From NCBI GenBank assembly GCA_902806415.1, contig CADCWN010000397.1, positions 1 to 48,266 on the forward strand: a DNA stretch of 48,266 nucleotides, read 5' to 3'. The position numbers and the translations under genes were made by a program. This stretch comes from an uncultured Thermomicrobiales bacterium. GTDB taxonomy: Bacteria; Chloroflexota; Chloroflexia; Thermomicrobiales; CADCWN01. Position 1 is the stretch's first letter; the number at the start of each line of letters is the position of its first letter. The notes below the pieces were generated by a model, which ran no database searches, had not been told where the DNA came from, and worked only from the letters and a program-made list of their open reading frames with translations. Shown piece after piece: positions 41,438 to 48,266 of this stretch.

Positions 41438-41758
41438 CTAATGTCCGCTGGTGAACCGCAGGTCGATGATCCCGCACACCAGCAGCAGCAGCGAGAGGAG
41501 TTTTAGCACATCGCGCGACTCCCCCAGCCAGACCATGCCGATGATCGCCGTCCCCGCCGCGCCGATGCCGGTCCAGACGGCGTAACCGGCCCCCACCGGC
41601 AGGGTCCGTAGCGCCGTGCTGAGCAGGAAGAAGCTGCCGATCGCCCCGGCGACGAAGGCAAGGCTCGGCCAGAGCCGCGTGAACCCCTCGCTGTATTTGA
41701 GGCCGAGCGCGAAGACAATTTCCAGCAATCCCGCGCAGATCAGGTAGATCCAGGCCAT
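41438..41758 (-). CDS. sugE: SugE/Gdx-type small multidrug resistance exporter
   Basis: The 106-residue protein has four helices with the conserved Glu13 in AGLLEIVFALGLKYSEGFTR and the SMR signature PVGAGYAVWTGIGAAGTAII. The Gdx-type tract GLKYSEGFTRLWPS marks guanidinium/H+ exporters rather than broad drug SMRs. The start has AAAGGAGG upstream. I see no guanidine riboswitch in the 65 bases upstream. It lies between the alpha/beta hydrolase and TetR genes, so control is more likely by TetR. Confidence 0.93.
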   Translation of the reverse strand: MAWIYLICAGLLEIVFALGLKYSEGFTRLWPSLAFVAGAIGSFFLLSTALRTLPVGAGYAVWTGIGAAGTAIIGMVWLGESRDVLKLLSLLLLVCGIIDLRFTSGH

Positions 41759-41823
41759 CGGGCACCTCCTTTATCGCTGACACGGATGTGGCTTGCGCGG
41801 GCGGTGGCGGCCCGTGACGATGG

Positions 41824-42693
41824 TCACGTCGCCGCACCGGATGACTCGCGCACGAAAGCGGCGAGCAGGCCCGCCAGGCGCTCCGGTCGATCCTCGCAAA
41901 CGAAGGCGCGCGAACGCGCGACCGGCACGAGCCGGGCGTCCGGGAAATCCCGCCGCAGGCGCTCCGCATCGCGCTTGAAGAAGACGAAGTCATCCGCGCC
42001 CCAGACGATCAGGACCGGCTTGCGGAAGCCGGGGAAAGCCCGCGCCGCCTTCAGGGTATGGTGGCCGGCGACGGCGCGCATCGCCTTGGTGAGATCGCGC
42101 CGCACACCGCCGTCGCGGATCAGCGGGGCGAAGTAGCCGTCCAGGGTCGCGCGGCCCGGATTGTGATGGGCCAGCAGGGCGTAGAGGAGGCGACCGAGCG
42201 GCGGCAGGGAGCGCAGGGCTCCCGCCAGCGCTGTCGCGAAGCCTGGCACGAACGCGCCCCAATTAAAGGGCAACACCAGGGGCGGCGGGAAGTGCTCATA
42301 GGCGTCGCAGTTCGTCAGCACCAGGCGGGCGATCCGCTCGGGATCCTCGGCGATCACGATCTGGCTGATGCCGCCGCCGGTGTCGCTGCCGACCAGGGCG
42401 ACCTCGTGCAGGTCCAGCGCGACCAGGAAGTCGGCGACGATCCGGGCCAGACCGGGCGGGGTCAGATCGGCGTCGGCGGGCATCGCGGGCGAATGCCCGC
42501 CGAGCGGCAGGTCGGGCACGATGCAGCGGAACTCCCCGGACAGCAGCGGCACCACCCGCCGCCAGAGCTCGCCGTTGACCAGGAGACCGTGGACGAAGAC
42601 GATCGGCGGGCCGCTCCCGGCCTCGCGATAGCGGATCGTTCCCTGTGGCAAGTGCGCTTCCCGGTATGGGCCGAGGGATGAAGGGCCAGCCAT
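41824..42693 (-). CDS. Alpha/beta hydrolase with an apparently missing catalytic His
   Basis: The 289-residue protein is of the haloalkane-dehalogenase/epoxide-hydrolase type: oxyanion motif FVHGLLVNG (His35) and nucleophile elbow VGSDTGGG with Asp104 in place of Ser. VLIVWGADDFV holds the acid (Asp234 or Asp235). The segment that usually carries the His (GxGHFxxED) reads ARSRAFVCEDRPE here, with Ala263 at the His position. Either another His acts or the enzyme is inactive or a binder. It has a TetR-type operator 42 bases upstream and a CAGGAGG site, and is the second gene of the cassette. Confidence 0.88.
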   Translation of the reverse strand: MAGPSSLGPYREAHLPQGTIRYREAGSGPPIVFVHGLLVNGELWRRVVPLLSGEFRCIVPDLPLGGHSPAMPADADLTPPGLARIVADFLVALDLHEVALVGSDTGGGISQIVIAEDPERIARLVLTNCDAYEHFPPPLVLPFNWGAFVPGFATALAGALRSLPPLGRLLYALLAHHNPGRATLDGYFAPLIRDGGVRRDLTKAMRAVAGHHTLKAARAFPGFRKPVLIVWGADDFVFFKRDAERLRRDFPDARLVPVARSRAFVCEDRPERLAGLLAAFVRESSGAAT

Positions 42694-42734
42694 GACACAC
42701 CTCCTGGCACGATACGTATGTCCAACATCTACTT

Positions 42735-42755
42735 ACTTGATATACAGCAAGTATA
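42735..42755 (-). promoter_or_regulatory. Operator and -10 region upstream of the hydrolase gene
   Basis: ACTTGATATACAGCAAGT (42735-42752) is an imperfect form of the perfect palindrome at 43251-43268, with the same extension (TACTT before, ATA after). Read on the minus strand, TATACT (42755-42750) can serve as a -10, just as at the other site. A repressor binding here would block the start point. Confidence 0.75.
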
Positions 42756-42823
42756 ATCCTCGTGGAGACGACCAGTTAAGCAGGCAAGCGCGCCCCTGCC
42801 CCGCTGAAACAGGGCCGGGGCAA

Positions 42824-43210
42824 TCAAGCGACAAGATCGGTAGCGGGCGCAAGGGTGCGGAGCAGATCGATCGTACCGCACAGCCCGGCACCCCAGAACA
42901 GCACCTTCGAGAAGCGCGAGCCGAACCGGTTGCCGGGGAGATCGCGCAGCAGCAGATGGAGGAGCAGGTGGATGACGAAGAACGTATCCAGGGCGATGAT
43001 TAGCCCGCGATTTGTCGTACCGCCACCGAAAAGCCCCCAGAGCAGGAGCGCGTACAGCGGGATGTGCAAGACGGTGAAGGCGTGATACCCGGCCTCGTCA
43101 CCCATCCTGGACAAGACCGGCAGTATCCGCCACTCTTCGGCCCTGACCGCGTCCAGCTCGTGGGCGAGGAGGAAACAAAACCCCAGCAGGAAGAAGAAAT
43201 AGCCCGACAC
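42824..43210 (-). CDS. Small polytopic membrane protein (DUF6713-like)
   Basis: The 128-residue protein has four hydrophobic segments: YFFFLLGFCFLLAHELDAV, AFTVLHIPLYALLLWGLFGG, LDTFFVIHLLLHLLLRDL and KVLFWGAGLCGTIDLL. The His/Glu-bearing text (AHELDAVRAEEWRILPVLS) recalls DUF6713 proteins, but I am not certain. A GTG start at 43210 has GGAGGTGAG upstream. It is the first gene of the cassette, with its own sigma-70 promoter and palindromic operator. Function is unknown, and the intramembrane His residues suggest metal or heme. Confidence 0.75.
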   Translation of the reverse strand: MSGYFFFLLGFCFLLAHELDAVRAEEWRILPVLSRMGDEAGYHAFTVLHIPLYALLLWGLFGGGTTNRGLIIALDTFFVIHLLLHLLLRDLPGNRFGSRFSKVLFWGAGLCGTIDLLRTLAPATDLVA

Positions 43211-43250
43211 CTCTCACCTCCACCAGTCGCAACCACCCTACGAATTACTT

Positions 43251-43294
43251 ACTTGCTATATAGCAAGTATAGACTTGCTGCATCTGGTTGTCAA
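43251..43294 (-). promoter_or_regulatory. Consensus promoter with a perfect 18-bp operator
   Basis: On the minus strand, TTGACA (43294-43289) and TATACT (43271-43266) are 17 bases apart, an excellent sigma-70 promoter. ACTTGCTATATAGCAAGT (43251-43268) is a perfect 18-bp palindrome that overlaps the -10 edge and the start point. A near copy lies at 42735. This is the classic layout for repression by TetR. Confidence 0.85.
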
Positions 43295-43701
43295 CTCAGT
43301 CCTGGCAATGGCGCATCAGGGGGGTCTTCGCGCGAAGACGGTGCCGACTGAGCCGAGCGGGCCACTAACCTACCGGCGCAGAACCGGCACAGATTGGCCC
43401 TGCCACCATCCCTCCCTGTTCGCTCGCTGCATCCTTTGTCATCTATATCGCCTCCCGCCGTGGCATTCCCTCCCACCGTGCGGTATGCTCCAACAGCCGC
43501 CCGCGAGGTCGGCCGATGCGCCGCCAGCCCACTGCCCGCGCCGTCTGCGTGGCGGGTTATGGTGGGGAAGACGAGAGGCGAGATGCACTTAGACTGTCAC
43601 ACGCGCCCTCACGCGACGCACGACCCCCGACTCATCCATGCCCCTCAGGGTACGACTCGCGAGCCATCCTCTCGGCTCGCACCCGGCGGGGAGGGGTAGC
43701 C
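43295..43701. other. Intergenic region before the DHA2 exporter
   Basis: No gene is supported over 407 bases. At 43638-43653 is ATGCCCCTCAGGGTAC, a relaxed version of the ATTTATGCCC...GGGTACT module found at 11841, 12746 and 16518. The end carries the GGGGAGGGG ribosome site of the next gene. Confidence 0.4.
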
Positions 43702-45150
43702 GTGTCCGCGCGCGCGCCCAGCCAGAAAGTCGTTGTCGCGATCATCTACATCTGCGGGATGGTGATGAACTCGCTCGACTCCACGATCATCACCGTCGCC
43801 CTCGCCACCCTCGGTCGCGAGTTCGGCGTCCCCCCCGCCGCCACCAAGGGGGTGATCATCGGCTACCTCGTCAGCCTCGCCGTCTTCATCCCGACCTCCG
43901 GCTGGCTTGGCGACCGCTGGGGGACCAAGCGCACCTTCCTCCTCGCGCTGACCCTCTTCACCGGTGCCTCCGCCCTTTGCGGCCTCGCCGGGAGCCTCAA
44001 CCAACTGATCCTCTTCCGCATCCTCCAGGGGGCGGGCGGCGGGCTGCTCACCCCGGTCGGGATGGCGATGCTCTTCCGCACCTTCCCGCCGCAGGAGCGG
44101 GTCGGCGTGGGGCGAATCTTGATGTTCGCCACGATCCTCGGTCCCGCCTGCGGCCCGATCCTCGGCGGCTTCCTGATCGAGCGGTTGTCCTGGCGCTGGA
44201 CGTTCTATGTCAACCTGCCGGTCGGCCTCGCCGCCCTTCTCTTCGGCGGGCTCTTCCTGCACGAGCACCGCGAGGAAGGGGCGGGCGCCTTCGACCTCCC
44301 CGGCTTCCTCCTCGCCGGGAGCGGCTTCGCGCTCGTCATGTACGCCCTCAGCGAGGGACCGATAAGCGGCTGGGCCTCGCCCGCGATCATCGCGCCCGGC
44401 GTCGGCGGCGCGGCGCTCCTCGCCCTCTTCGTCGCCGTCGAGCTGCGCGCCGCCGCCCCGATGGTGCAACTGCGGCTCCTCGGCAATCGCCTCTTCCGCT
44501 CCACGATCATGGTCTCGTTCTTCGCCACCGGCAGCTTCCTCGGCGTCCTCTTCCTCGTCCCGCTCTTCCTGCAAGAGGCGCGCGGGGCCTCCCCGCTCGA
44601 CGCCGGGCTGACCACCTTCCCCGAAGCCCTGGGCGTCATCGTCTCCACGCAGATCGTCGCCCGCCTCTATCCGCGCTTCGGCCCGCGCCGCCTGATGGCC
44701 GGGGGGCTCACCTGGGTCGCGATCGACATCGCCCTCCTCAGCCTGATTGACCTCGACAGCAACCCCTGGCTCGTGCGCGGGCTGATGTTCGGGATTGGGG
44801 TGGGGATGGCCTACATCTTCCTGCCGAATCAGGCCGCCAGCCTCGCCACGATCTCCTCCGCCGACACCGGCCGCGCCTCGACCCTCTCCAGCGTCCAGCG
44901 CCAACTCGGCTCCGCCGTCGGCGTCGCCATCCTCAGCGGCGTCCTCGCCGCCATCGGCCCGCTGACCGTGACGGCCACCGGCGCGACCGGCCCGAATCTC
45001 GCCGCCTACCGCGCCGCATTCCTGGCCGCCGCCGCCCTCGCCCTGGTCGGCGCGCTGCTGGCCCTCCGCGTCCCCGACGCCGATGCCGCCGCCACCATGC
45101 GCCCGAAGGCCAAGGTGAGCGCGGCCAGCCGCCGCGTGACGAGTCCGTAG
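43702..45150 (+). CDS. DHA2 (EmrB/QacA type) MFS exporter
   Basis: The 482-residue protein has 14 predicted helices and the DHA2 hallmarks: MNSLDSTIITVALATLGREF, SGWLGDRWGTKRTFLLALTL and FRILQGAGGGLLTPVGMAML, then ILGPACGPILGGFLIERLSW (motif C). It should export drugs or toxic compounds with proton exchange. The start is a GTG with GGGGAGGGG 5-6 bases upstream. The C-terminus ends TSP and then TAG inside the heptamer repeat, so the natural tail may have been cut or replaced by the repeat. Confidence 0.92.
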   Translation: MSARAPSQKVVVAIIYICGMVMNSLDSTIITVALATLGREFGVPPAATKGVIIGYLVSLAVFIPTSGWLGDRWGTKRTFLLALTLFTGASALCGLAGSLNQLILFRILQGAGGGLLTPVGMAMLFRTFPPQERVGVGRILMFATILGPACGPILGGFLIERLSWRWTFYVNLPVGLAALLFGGLFLHEHREEGAGAFDLPGFLLAGSGFALVMYALSEGPISGWASPAIIAPGVGGAALLALFVAVELRAAAPMVQLRLLGNRLFRSTIMVSFFATGSFLGVLFLVPLFLQEARGASPLDAGLTTFPEALGVIVSTQIVARLYPRFGPRRLMAGGLTWVAIDIALLSLIDLDSNPWLVRGLMFGIGVGMAYIFLPNQAASLATISSADTGRASTLSSVQRQLGSAVGVAILSGVLAAIGPLTVTATGATGPNLAAYRAAFLAAAALALVGALLALRVPDADAAATMRPKAKVSAASRRVTSP

Positions 45151-45169
45151 TCCGTAGTCCGTAGTCCGT
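45142..45169. repeat. AGTCCGT array at the DHA2 stop codon
   Basis: Four tandem AGTCCGT units cover the last codons and the TAG stop (45148-45150) of the exporter. There is no inverted partner nearby, so this is a half element. Confidence 0.85.
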
Positions 45170-45235
45170 AATAGCGGTCCCTTGCTGGCACCACGGCAGT
45201 GAGCGCAGTAGAACCAGTTTCACAGGAGTAACCCC

Positions 45236-45526
45236 ATGGCAACGCTCGATTACGAATTATGGGATTTGGCGGCGGGCGATATGATGGGGGCGCACCCCGA
45301 TCAGGCTTCGGCACTCGCTGAAGTACGGGCGGGAATCCGCGACGACGGTGCGGAAGCATGGCGCGATGTAGGGTTGCGCGTGATTGGCGATGCGCCAGAG
45401 GAATCGCGCAGGATCGCCGTGGGTAAGGAACTGATGGCTCTCGCCCTATCAATACGGGAACAGGAGGAAATTTCTCAACCCCTGGGCGTGCCTGGGCAAT
45501 TCCAATCATCGCAGGGCTTTTGCTGA
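45236..45526 (+). CDS. Small conserved protein of unknown function
   Basis: The 96-residue protein opens MATLDYELWDLAAGDMMGAH, then DQASALAEVRAGIRDDGAEA, a form I recall from short Chloroflexota proteins of unknown function. The YELWD...ALAEVR pattern suggests a small alpha/beta fold. The start has CAGGAGT upstream. No catalytic motif or signal is visible. The AT content rises here and in the following 450 bases, unlike the rest of the window. Confidence 0.65.
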   Translation: MATLDYELWDLAAGDMMGAHPDQASALAEVRAGIRDDGAEAWRDVGLRVIGDAPEESRRIAVGKELMALALSIREQEEISQPLGVPGQFQSSQGFC

Positions 45527-45659
45527 CCGTATCACCCTATTCCTTCACTGCCAGCAAACTTCCAGTAACAAATCATCGCCCTCACTTGGTAGCACGCCGT
45601 TGACCTTGATGCCGACAACGCTCCGTCGGCGCTACGGCGCGCACGACCTTACCATACAC

Positions 45660-45986
45660 TTATTTCTCATCATCCTTGCTAATCCCCTGTTCGTAATGGT
45701 AATGCTCTTGTGAAGCGCTACTGAACGTCCCAATGAATTCAGCGCTGATGTGATGCGGACGCTTGGGCGCGAATGCTCCGCGTGCAATCGCCCAATCATA
45801 GACACCGGTGTTCAGCGGGTAGCGCGTAAGCGTCCCCGAAAGTTTATGGCGTTCGATCCACTCTTCGGCCATGCCACGGTCAGTAAAGACGCCACCCGGA
45901 AATGTAAATCTCCCCTGCGATACGCCGCTAAACACCCACACCGCGCCATCAATCACTGCGTTTGCCATCCGCTCGTTAATCTCCAC
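45660..45986 (-). CDS. Small protein (DUF7710-like), coupled to DUF1786
   Basis: The 108-residue protein has WVFSGVSQGRFTFPGGVFTD, MAEEWIERHKLSGTLTRYPL, GVYDWAIARGAFAPK and HYHYEQGIS. It fits a small family (I believe DUF7710) found in many bacteria with no known role. Its GTG start directly follows the stop of the upstream gene (TAG then GTG), so translation is probably coupled. The ATG at 45968 is the alternative. GC is clearly lower than around it. Confidence 0.65.
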   Translation of the reverse strand: MEINERMANAVIDGAVWVFSGVSQGRFTFPGGVFTDRGMAEEWIERHKLSGTLTRYPLNTGVYDWAIARGAFAPKRPHHISAEFIGTFSSASQEHYHYEQGISKDDEK

Positions 45987-47033
45987 CTATCCTCGCCCTG
46001 CCTTATCCCGTGCCGCCGCGATCAGCCCGAACGGCCCGGCGAGCATCATGTCCCCGTGCGGGACGGCCTCGTACCAGCCGAGCGGGCGAGCCAGGGCGCG
46101 GTTCGGGCCGGTGACGGCGACGAAGTCGAAGCCGCCCTCTGGGTGGTAGTCGGCGGCGAAGGTCGCGCCGTGGCCGTCCTCGGCAAAAATCGTCTCGAAG
46201 TCGAGCGTCCCGACGCGCAACCCGGCCACCAATCCGGCCAGTCGCGCGGTCGTCAGCAGGTGGGTGTGGTGCTCGAAGAGGCCGAGCATCCGCCGCCCGC
46301 GCAGCAGGACGCCGAAGGTGTGCATATTGCCGATGTTGACCAGGATCGCCCCGCGCTCGGCCCGCGCCGCCACGATCGGGTCTTCCAAGGCACCCCAGAC
46401 CCCCGCCGCCCCGGTGTCCAGTACCGTTGCTCCGGGCAAGAGGTCGCGCGCCGCCGCCATCCGGGTCAGGTACAGGGGTAGATCGTCGTCGTAGACCAGC
46501 AGACCGAGGTCGCCGCCCGCCGCGATGATTCGCGCCAGGTGCTCGAAGCGGAAGCGCCGATTGCTGAACACCGGCGAGTCGCCGTGATCGAAGACCGCGA
46601 CCGCGAAGCGCGCGGGCCACGGTATCTCGAATCTCTCCAGCGTCTCGCGCAGCGCCGCCGGGTCAACGTCCCCCAGGACAACCACCTCGGCGTCGCGCGG
46701 CGCGTCGGCGACCAGGCGCACGCCGGTCGCCTCGACCCGGCTCGGGTTGTCGTGGATCGTCTTCGCCGCCCCGGGGGTCACCGTCACCGCCAGCCCTGCC
46801 GCGAGGTGCGCCGCGATCGCGTCCGACGACGCGCCGCCGCCCATCACACGCCCCGTGAGGTGGAGCGGTCGCCTCACCGCCGTCAGCCGCCGGATCCGCG
46901 CCGCGACGATCTGCGTCTGCGACGGCAGGATCAGTTGGGTGCAGTTCTCCGGCGTCCGGTCGCCCTCCCAGAGCAGAATGTCTTGCGTCCCCGCGCCCAC
47001 GTCGATCGCCAGGATTCGCTCGGCGTCGGCCAT
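45987..47033 (-). CDS. DUF1786 protein, actin-like ATPase fold
   Basis: The 348-residue protein opens [19 protein letters not shown], a phosphate-1 loop of the actin/hexokinase fold, and continues [44 protein letters not shown] and [20 protein letters not shown]. This matches DUF1786 (PF08735), which is sometimes annotated as pyruvate-formate-lyase-activating by association only. The start has GGAGCGGGG upstream. The function is not known. Confidence 0.85.
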   Translation of the reverse strand: MADAERILAIDVGAGTQDILLWEGDRTPENCTQLILPSQTQIVAARIRRLTAVRRPLHLTGRVMGGGASSDAIAAHLAAGLAVTVTPGAAKTIHDNPSRVEATGVRLVADAPRDAEVVVLGDVDPAALRETLERFEIPWPARFAVAVFDHGDSPVFSNRRFRFEHLARIIAAGGDLGLLVYDDDLPLYLTRMAAARDLLPGATVLDTGAAGVWGALEDPIVAARAERGAILVNIGNMHTFGVLLRGRRMLGLFEHHTHLLTTARLAGLVAGLRVGTLDFETIFAEDGHGATFAADYHPEGGFDFVAVTGPNRALARPLGWYEAVPHGDMMLAGPFGLIAAARDKAGRG

Positions 47034-47209
47034 CGTCGCTCCCCCCCCGCTCCTCGGATCGTCACCGCCAACCGCCGCGAATAGTACCCCTTCGCGCGCA
47101 TCCCGTCTGCTATACTCCGCCCGTCCCGACGGCGCAGCGGCCAGCCAGCGACCCGTTCGCGGGCCGAGGGGCGCTGCCGGGCGGCGCGATCAGTGAGCGG
47201 GGAGGGTGC

Positions 47210-47929
47210 GTGGCGACGGGCGAACGGGGCGCAGACAAGTTGCTGTCGATCATCGTGCCGGTCTACAATGAGGCGGCGACGGTCCGTGAGTTGCTAGCTC
47301 GCGTGCGCGCGGTCGAGGTGGGGCCGGGCCTGGAACGCGAGATCGTCATCGTGGACGACTGCTCGACCGACGGCACCGCCGAGGCGTTGGTTGCCGAGGA
47401 GGGCGCGCCGCGCACCTTCGTCATTCGCCACCCGCGCAATCGGGGCAAGGGGGCGGCGGTGCGCACCGGCCTGGCGGCGGCGAGTGGCGACATCCTGCTC
47501 ATCCAGGACGCCGACCTCGAGTACGACCCGCGCGACTACCCCGCGCTGCTGCGCCCGATCCTCGAAGGCCGCGCGCAGGTCGTCTACGGCTCGCGCTTCC
47601 TCGGCGAGCACAAGGCGATGTATTTCTGGCACAGCGTCGGCAACAAGACCCTGACGTTGCTGACCAACATCCTCTTCGACACCACCCTGACCGACATGGA
47701 GACCTGCTACAAGGTCTTCACCGCCGAGGTCGCGCGCTCGTTCCGGTTGCGCTCGGAGCGCTGGGGGATCGACCCCGAGCTCACCGCCAAGATCCTCAAG
47801 CGCCGCCACCGGATCTACGAGGTGCCGATCGCCTACAACGGTCGGGAGTTCTGGGAGGGCAAGAAGATCTCCTGGCGCGACGGCTTCGTCGTCCTCGCCA
47901 CCCTCCTCCGCTACCGCGTCAGCGAATAG
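47210..47929 (+). CDS. GT2-type polyprenyl-phosphate glycosyltransferase
   Basis: The 239-residue protein has the GT2 core: [56 protein letters not shown] and [17 protein letters not shown] (the metal-binding DAD). [20 protein letters not shown] and the end [16 protein letters not shown] are typical of dolichol/undecaprenyl-phosphate mannose synthase-like enzymes without C-terminal helices. It would charge a lipid carrier with a sugar, which could feed the PMT-type transferase at 9497. The start is a GTG after GGAGGG. Confidence 0.93.
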   Translation: MATGERGADKLLSIIVPVYNEAATVRELLARVRAVEVGPGLEREIVIVDDCSTDGTAEALVAEEGAPRTFVIRHPRNRGKGAAVRTGLAAASGDILLIQDADLEYDPRDYPALLRPILEGRAQVVYGSRFLGEHKAMYFWHSVGNKTLTLLTNILFDTTLTDMETCYKVFTAEVARSFRLRSERWGIDPELTAKILKRRHRIYEVPIAYNGREFWEGKKISWRDGFVVLATLLRYRVSE

Positions 47930-47961
47930 GCCACCACTGAGCTCATACCCCCGGCGCGGGG

Positions 47962-48120
47962 GCCGCCGATTAGTGGGGATTGACTCGTTAATCCGGTACC
48001 CCAGTCCACTTCAGTGGACTTCGTGGCCGCAGGCCACCGAGCGCCGACTTCAGTCGGCGGCCTCGGTGCCACCGGAACGCCATTACCGGATCAACGAGTC
48101 AATCCCCACTAATCGGCGGC
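47962..48120. repeat. 159-bp structured palindrome
   Basis: Two 37-bp arms (47962-47998 and 48084-48120) pair with one mismatch. The inner part has three more hairpins: AGTCCAC-TTCA-GTGGACT (48003-48020), GTGGCC-GCA-GGCCAC (48023-48037) and CGCCGAC-TTCA-GTCGGCG (48042-48059), the last framed by CACCGAG/CTCGGTG (48035-48041 with 48062-48068). It lies between a plus-strand and a minus-strand gene. It could be a mobile non-coding element, an RNA or a two-way terminator. Confidence 0.85.
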
Positions 48121-48185
48121 ACCGCCCATCTAGTAACCGCTCGCTAGGTCAACGGACCAATCTCCGTTAACCGCCAGCCCCTCGC

Positions 48186-48266
48186 TCACCCCACCGGCCC
48201 GACCCACGTCTCGCAGAACGCCAGGAACGCCGAACTCTGCGGGGCATCGCCGTCGCGCTGCGCGCG
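48186..48266 (-). CDS. C-terminal fragment of a gene cut by the window edge
   Basis: A 26-codon frame (ending SSAFLAFCETWVGPVG then TGA) runs off the window end. The text resembles the C-terminus of LysR-type regulators (xxAFLxFC/LRE) but is too short to assign. Confidence 0.4.
   Translation of the reverse strand, partial: RAQRDGDAPQSSAFLAFCETWVGPVG

Noticed and set aside
41759-41823. Guanidine riboswitch before sugE
   Set aside because: Only a short GTGAC-GATG-GTCAC hairpin was seen, without ACGR loops or the ykkC core. TetR control explains the layout better.
40761-41993. Long TetR frame starting at 41993
   Set aside because: The extra N-terminal part overlaps sugE on the same strand. 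The ATG at 41408 has a good ribosome site and fits TetR length.

Overview
The window is high-GC bacterial DNA that looks like Chloroflexota, probably near Thermomicrobia. This is inferred from the gene families, not from a marker tree. The pointers are tandem DUF2382 stress proteins, a deazaflavin/F420-type nitroreductase, secreted proteins built from repeated FGYP...YFER...HPEN modules, a DUF2236 (MpaB-like) oxygenase, and very dense palindromic repeats between genes. I saw no rRNA, tRNA, CRISPR array, transposase or phage gene.

Layout. 1-3.1 kb: stress and envelope genes (two DUF2382 paralogues, a YflT-like glycine-zipper protein, a secreted anchored protein). 3.2-5.2 kb: a deazaflavin-dependent nitroreductase and dnaA, both on the minus strand. 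5.6-6.9 kb: a copper-flavoured group made of a His-rich membrane protein, a tandem DUF305 Tat lipoprotein and a remnant of a P-type ATPase C-terminus. 7.5-18.7 kb: a secreted CAP protein, a PMT-type glycosyltransferase carrying two in-frame repeat insertions, a DinB-like protein, an HTH regulator with an MFS exporter, a PIG-L deacetylase and a secreted glycosidase. 18.8-22.1 kb: DedA, then a lower-GC SDR/TetR/MBL operon with a strong promoter. 22.1-26.6 kb: a thioester alpha-2-macroglobulin that looks unusually animal-like. 26.9-36.3 kb: ACT protein, DUF2236, an Asn-rich secreted protein with no clear start, typA, an APH kinase, a pheA/GNAT/nitrilase operon and an ArsR/glyoxalase pair. 36.5-40.7 kb: a UDG-like protein and three sugar-type oxidoreductases (AKR, Gfo/Idh, SDR epimerase). 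40.8-43.3 kb: a minus-strand TetR/SugE/alpha-beta hydrolase/membrane-protein cassette with two copies of one palindromic operator. 43.7-48.3 kb: DHA2 exporter, two small proteins, DUF1786, a GT2 glycosyltransferase, a 159-bp structured palindrome and a clipped gene.

The most distinctive signal is repeat DNA. One family is built from tandem heptamers in inverted arms, most with the core AGTC plus three variable bases (AGTCCGT, AGTCGGC, AGTCGTG; an AGTGGGCC variant also occurs). Copies sit exactly at gene ends, where they supply or abut TAG stop codons, and inside the PMT-type glycosyltransferase, where one copy is a 108-nt, 36-codon in-frame insert. A second family consists of short hairpins whose loop is always TTCA (or TGAA on the other strand). 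A third is a ~50-nt double hairpin present three times. These families explain most of the intergenic DNA.
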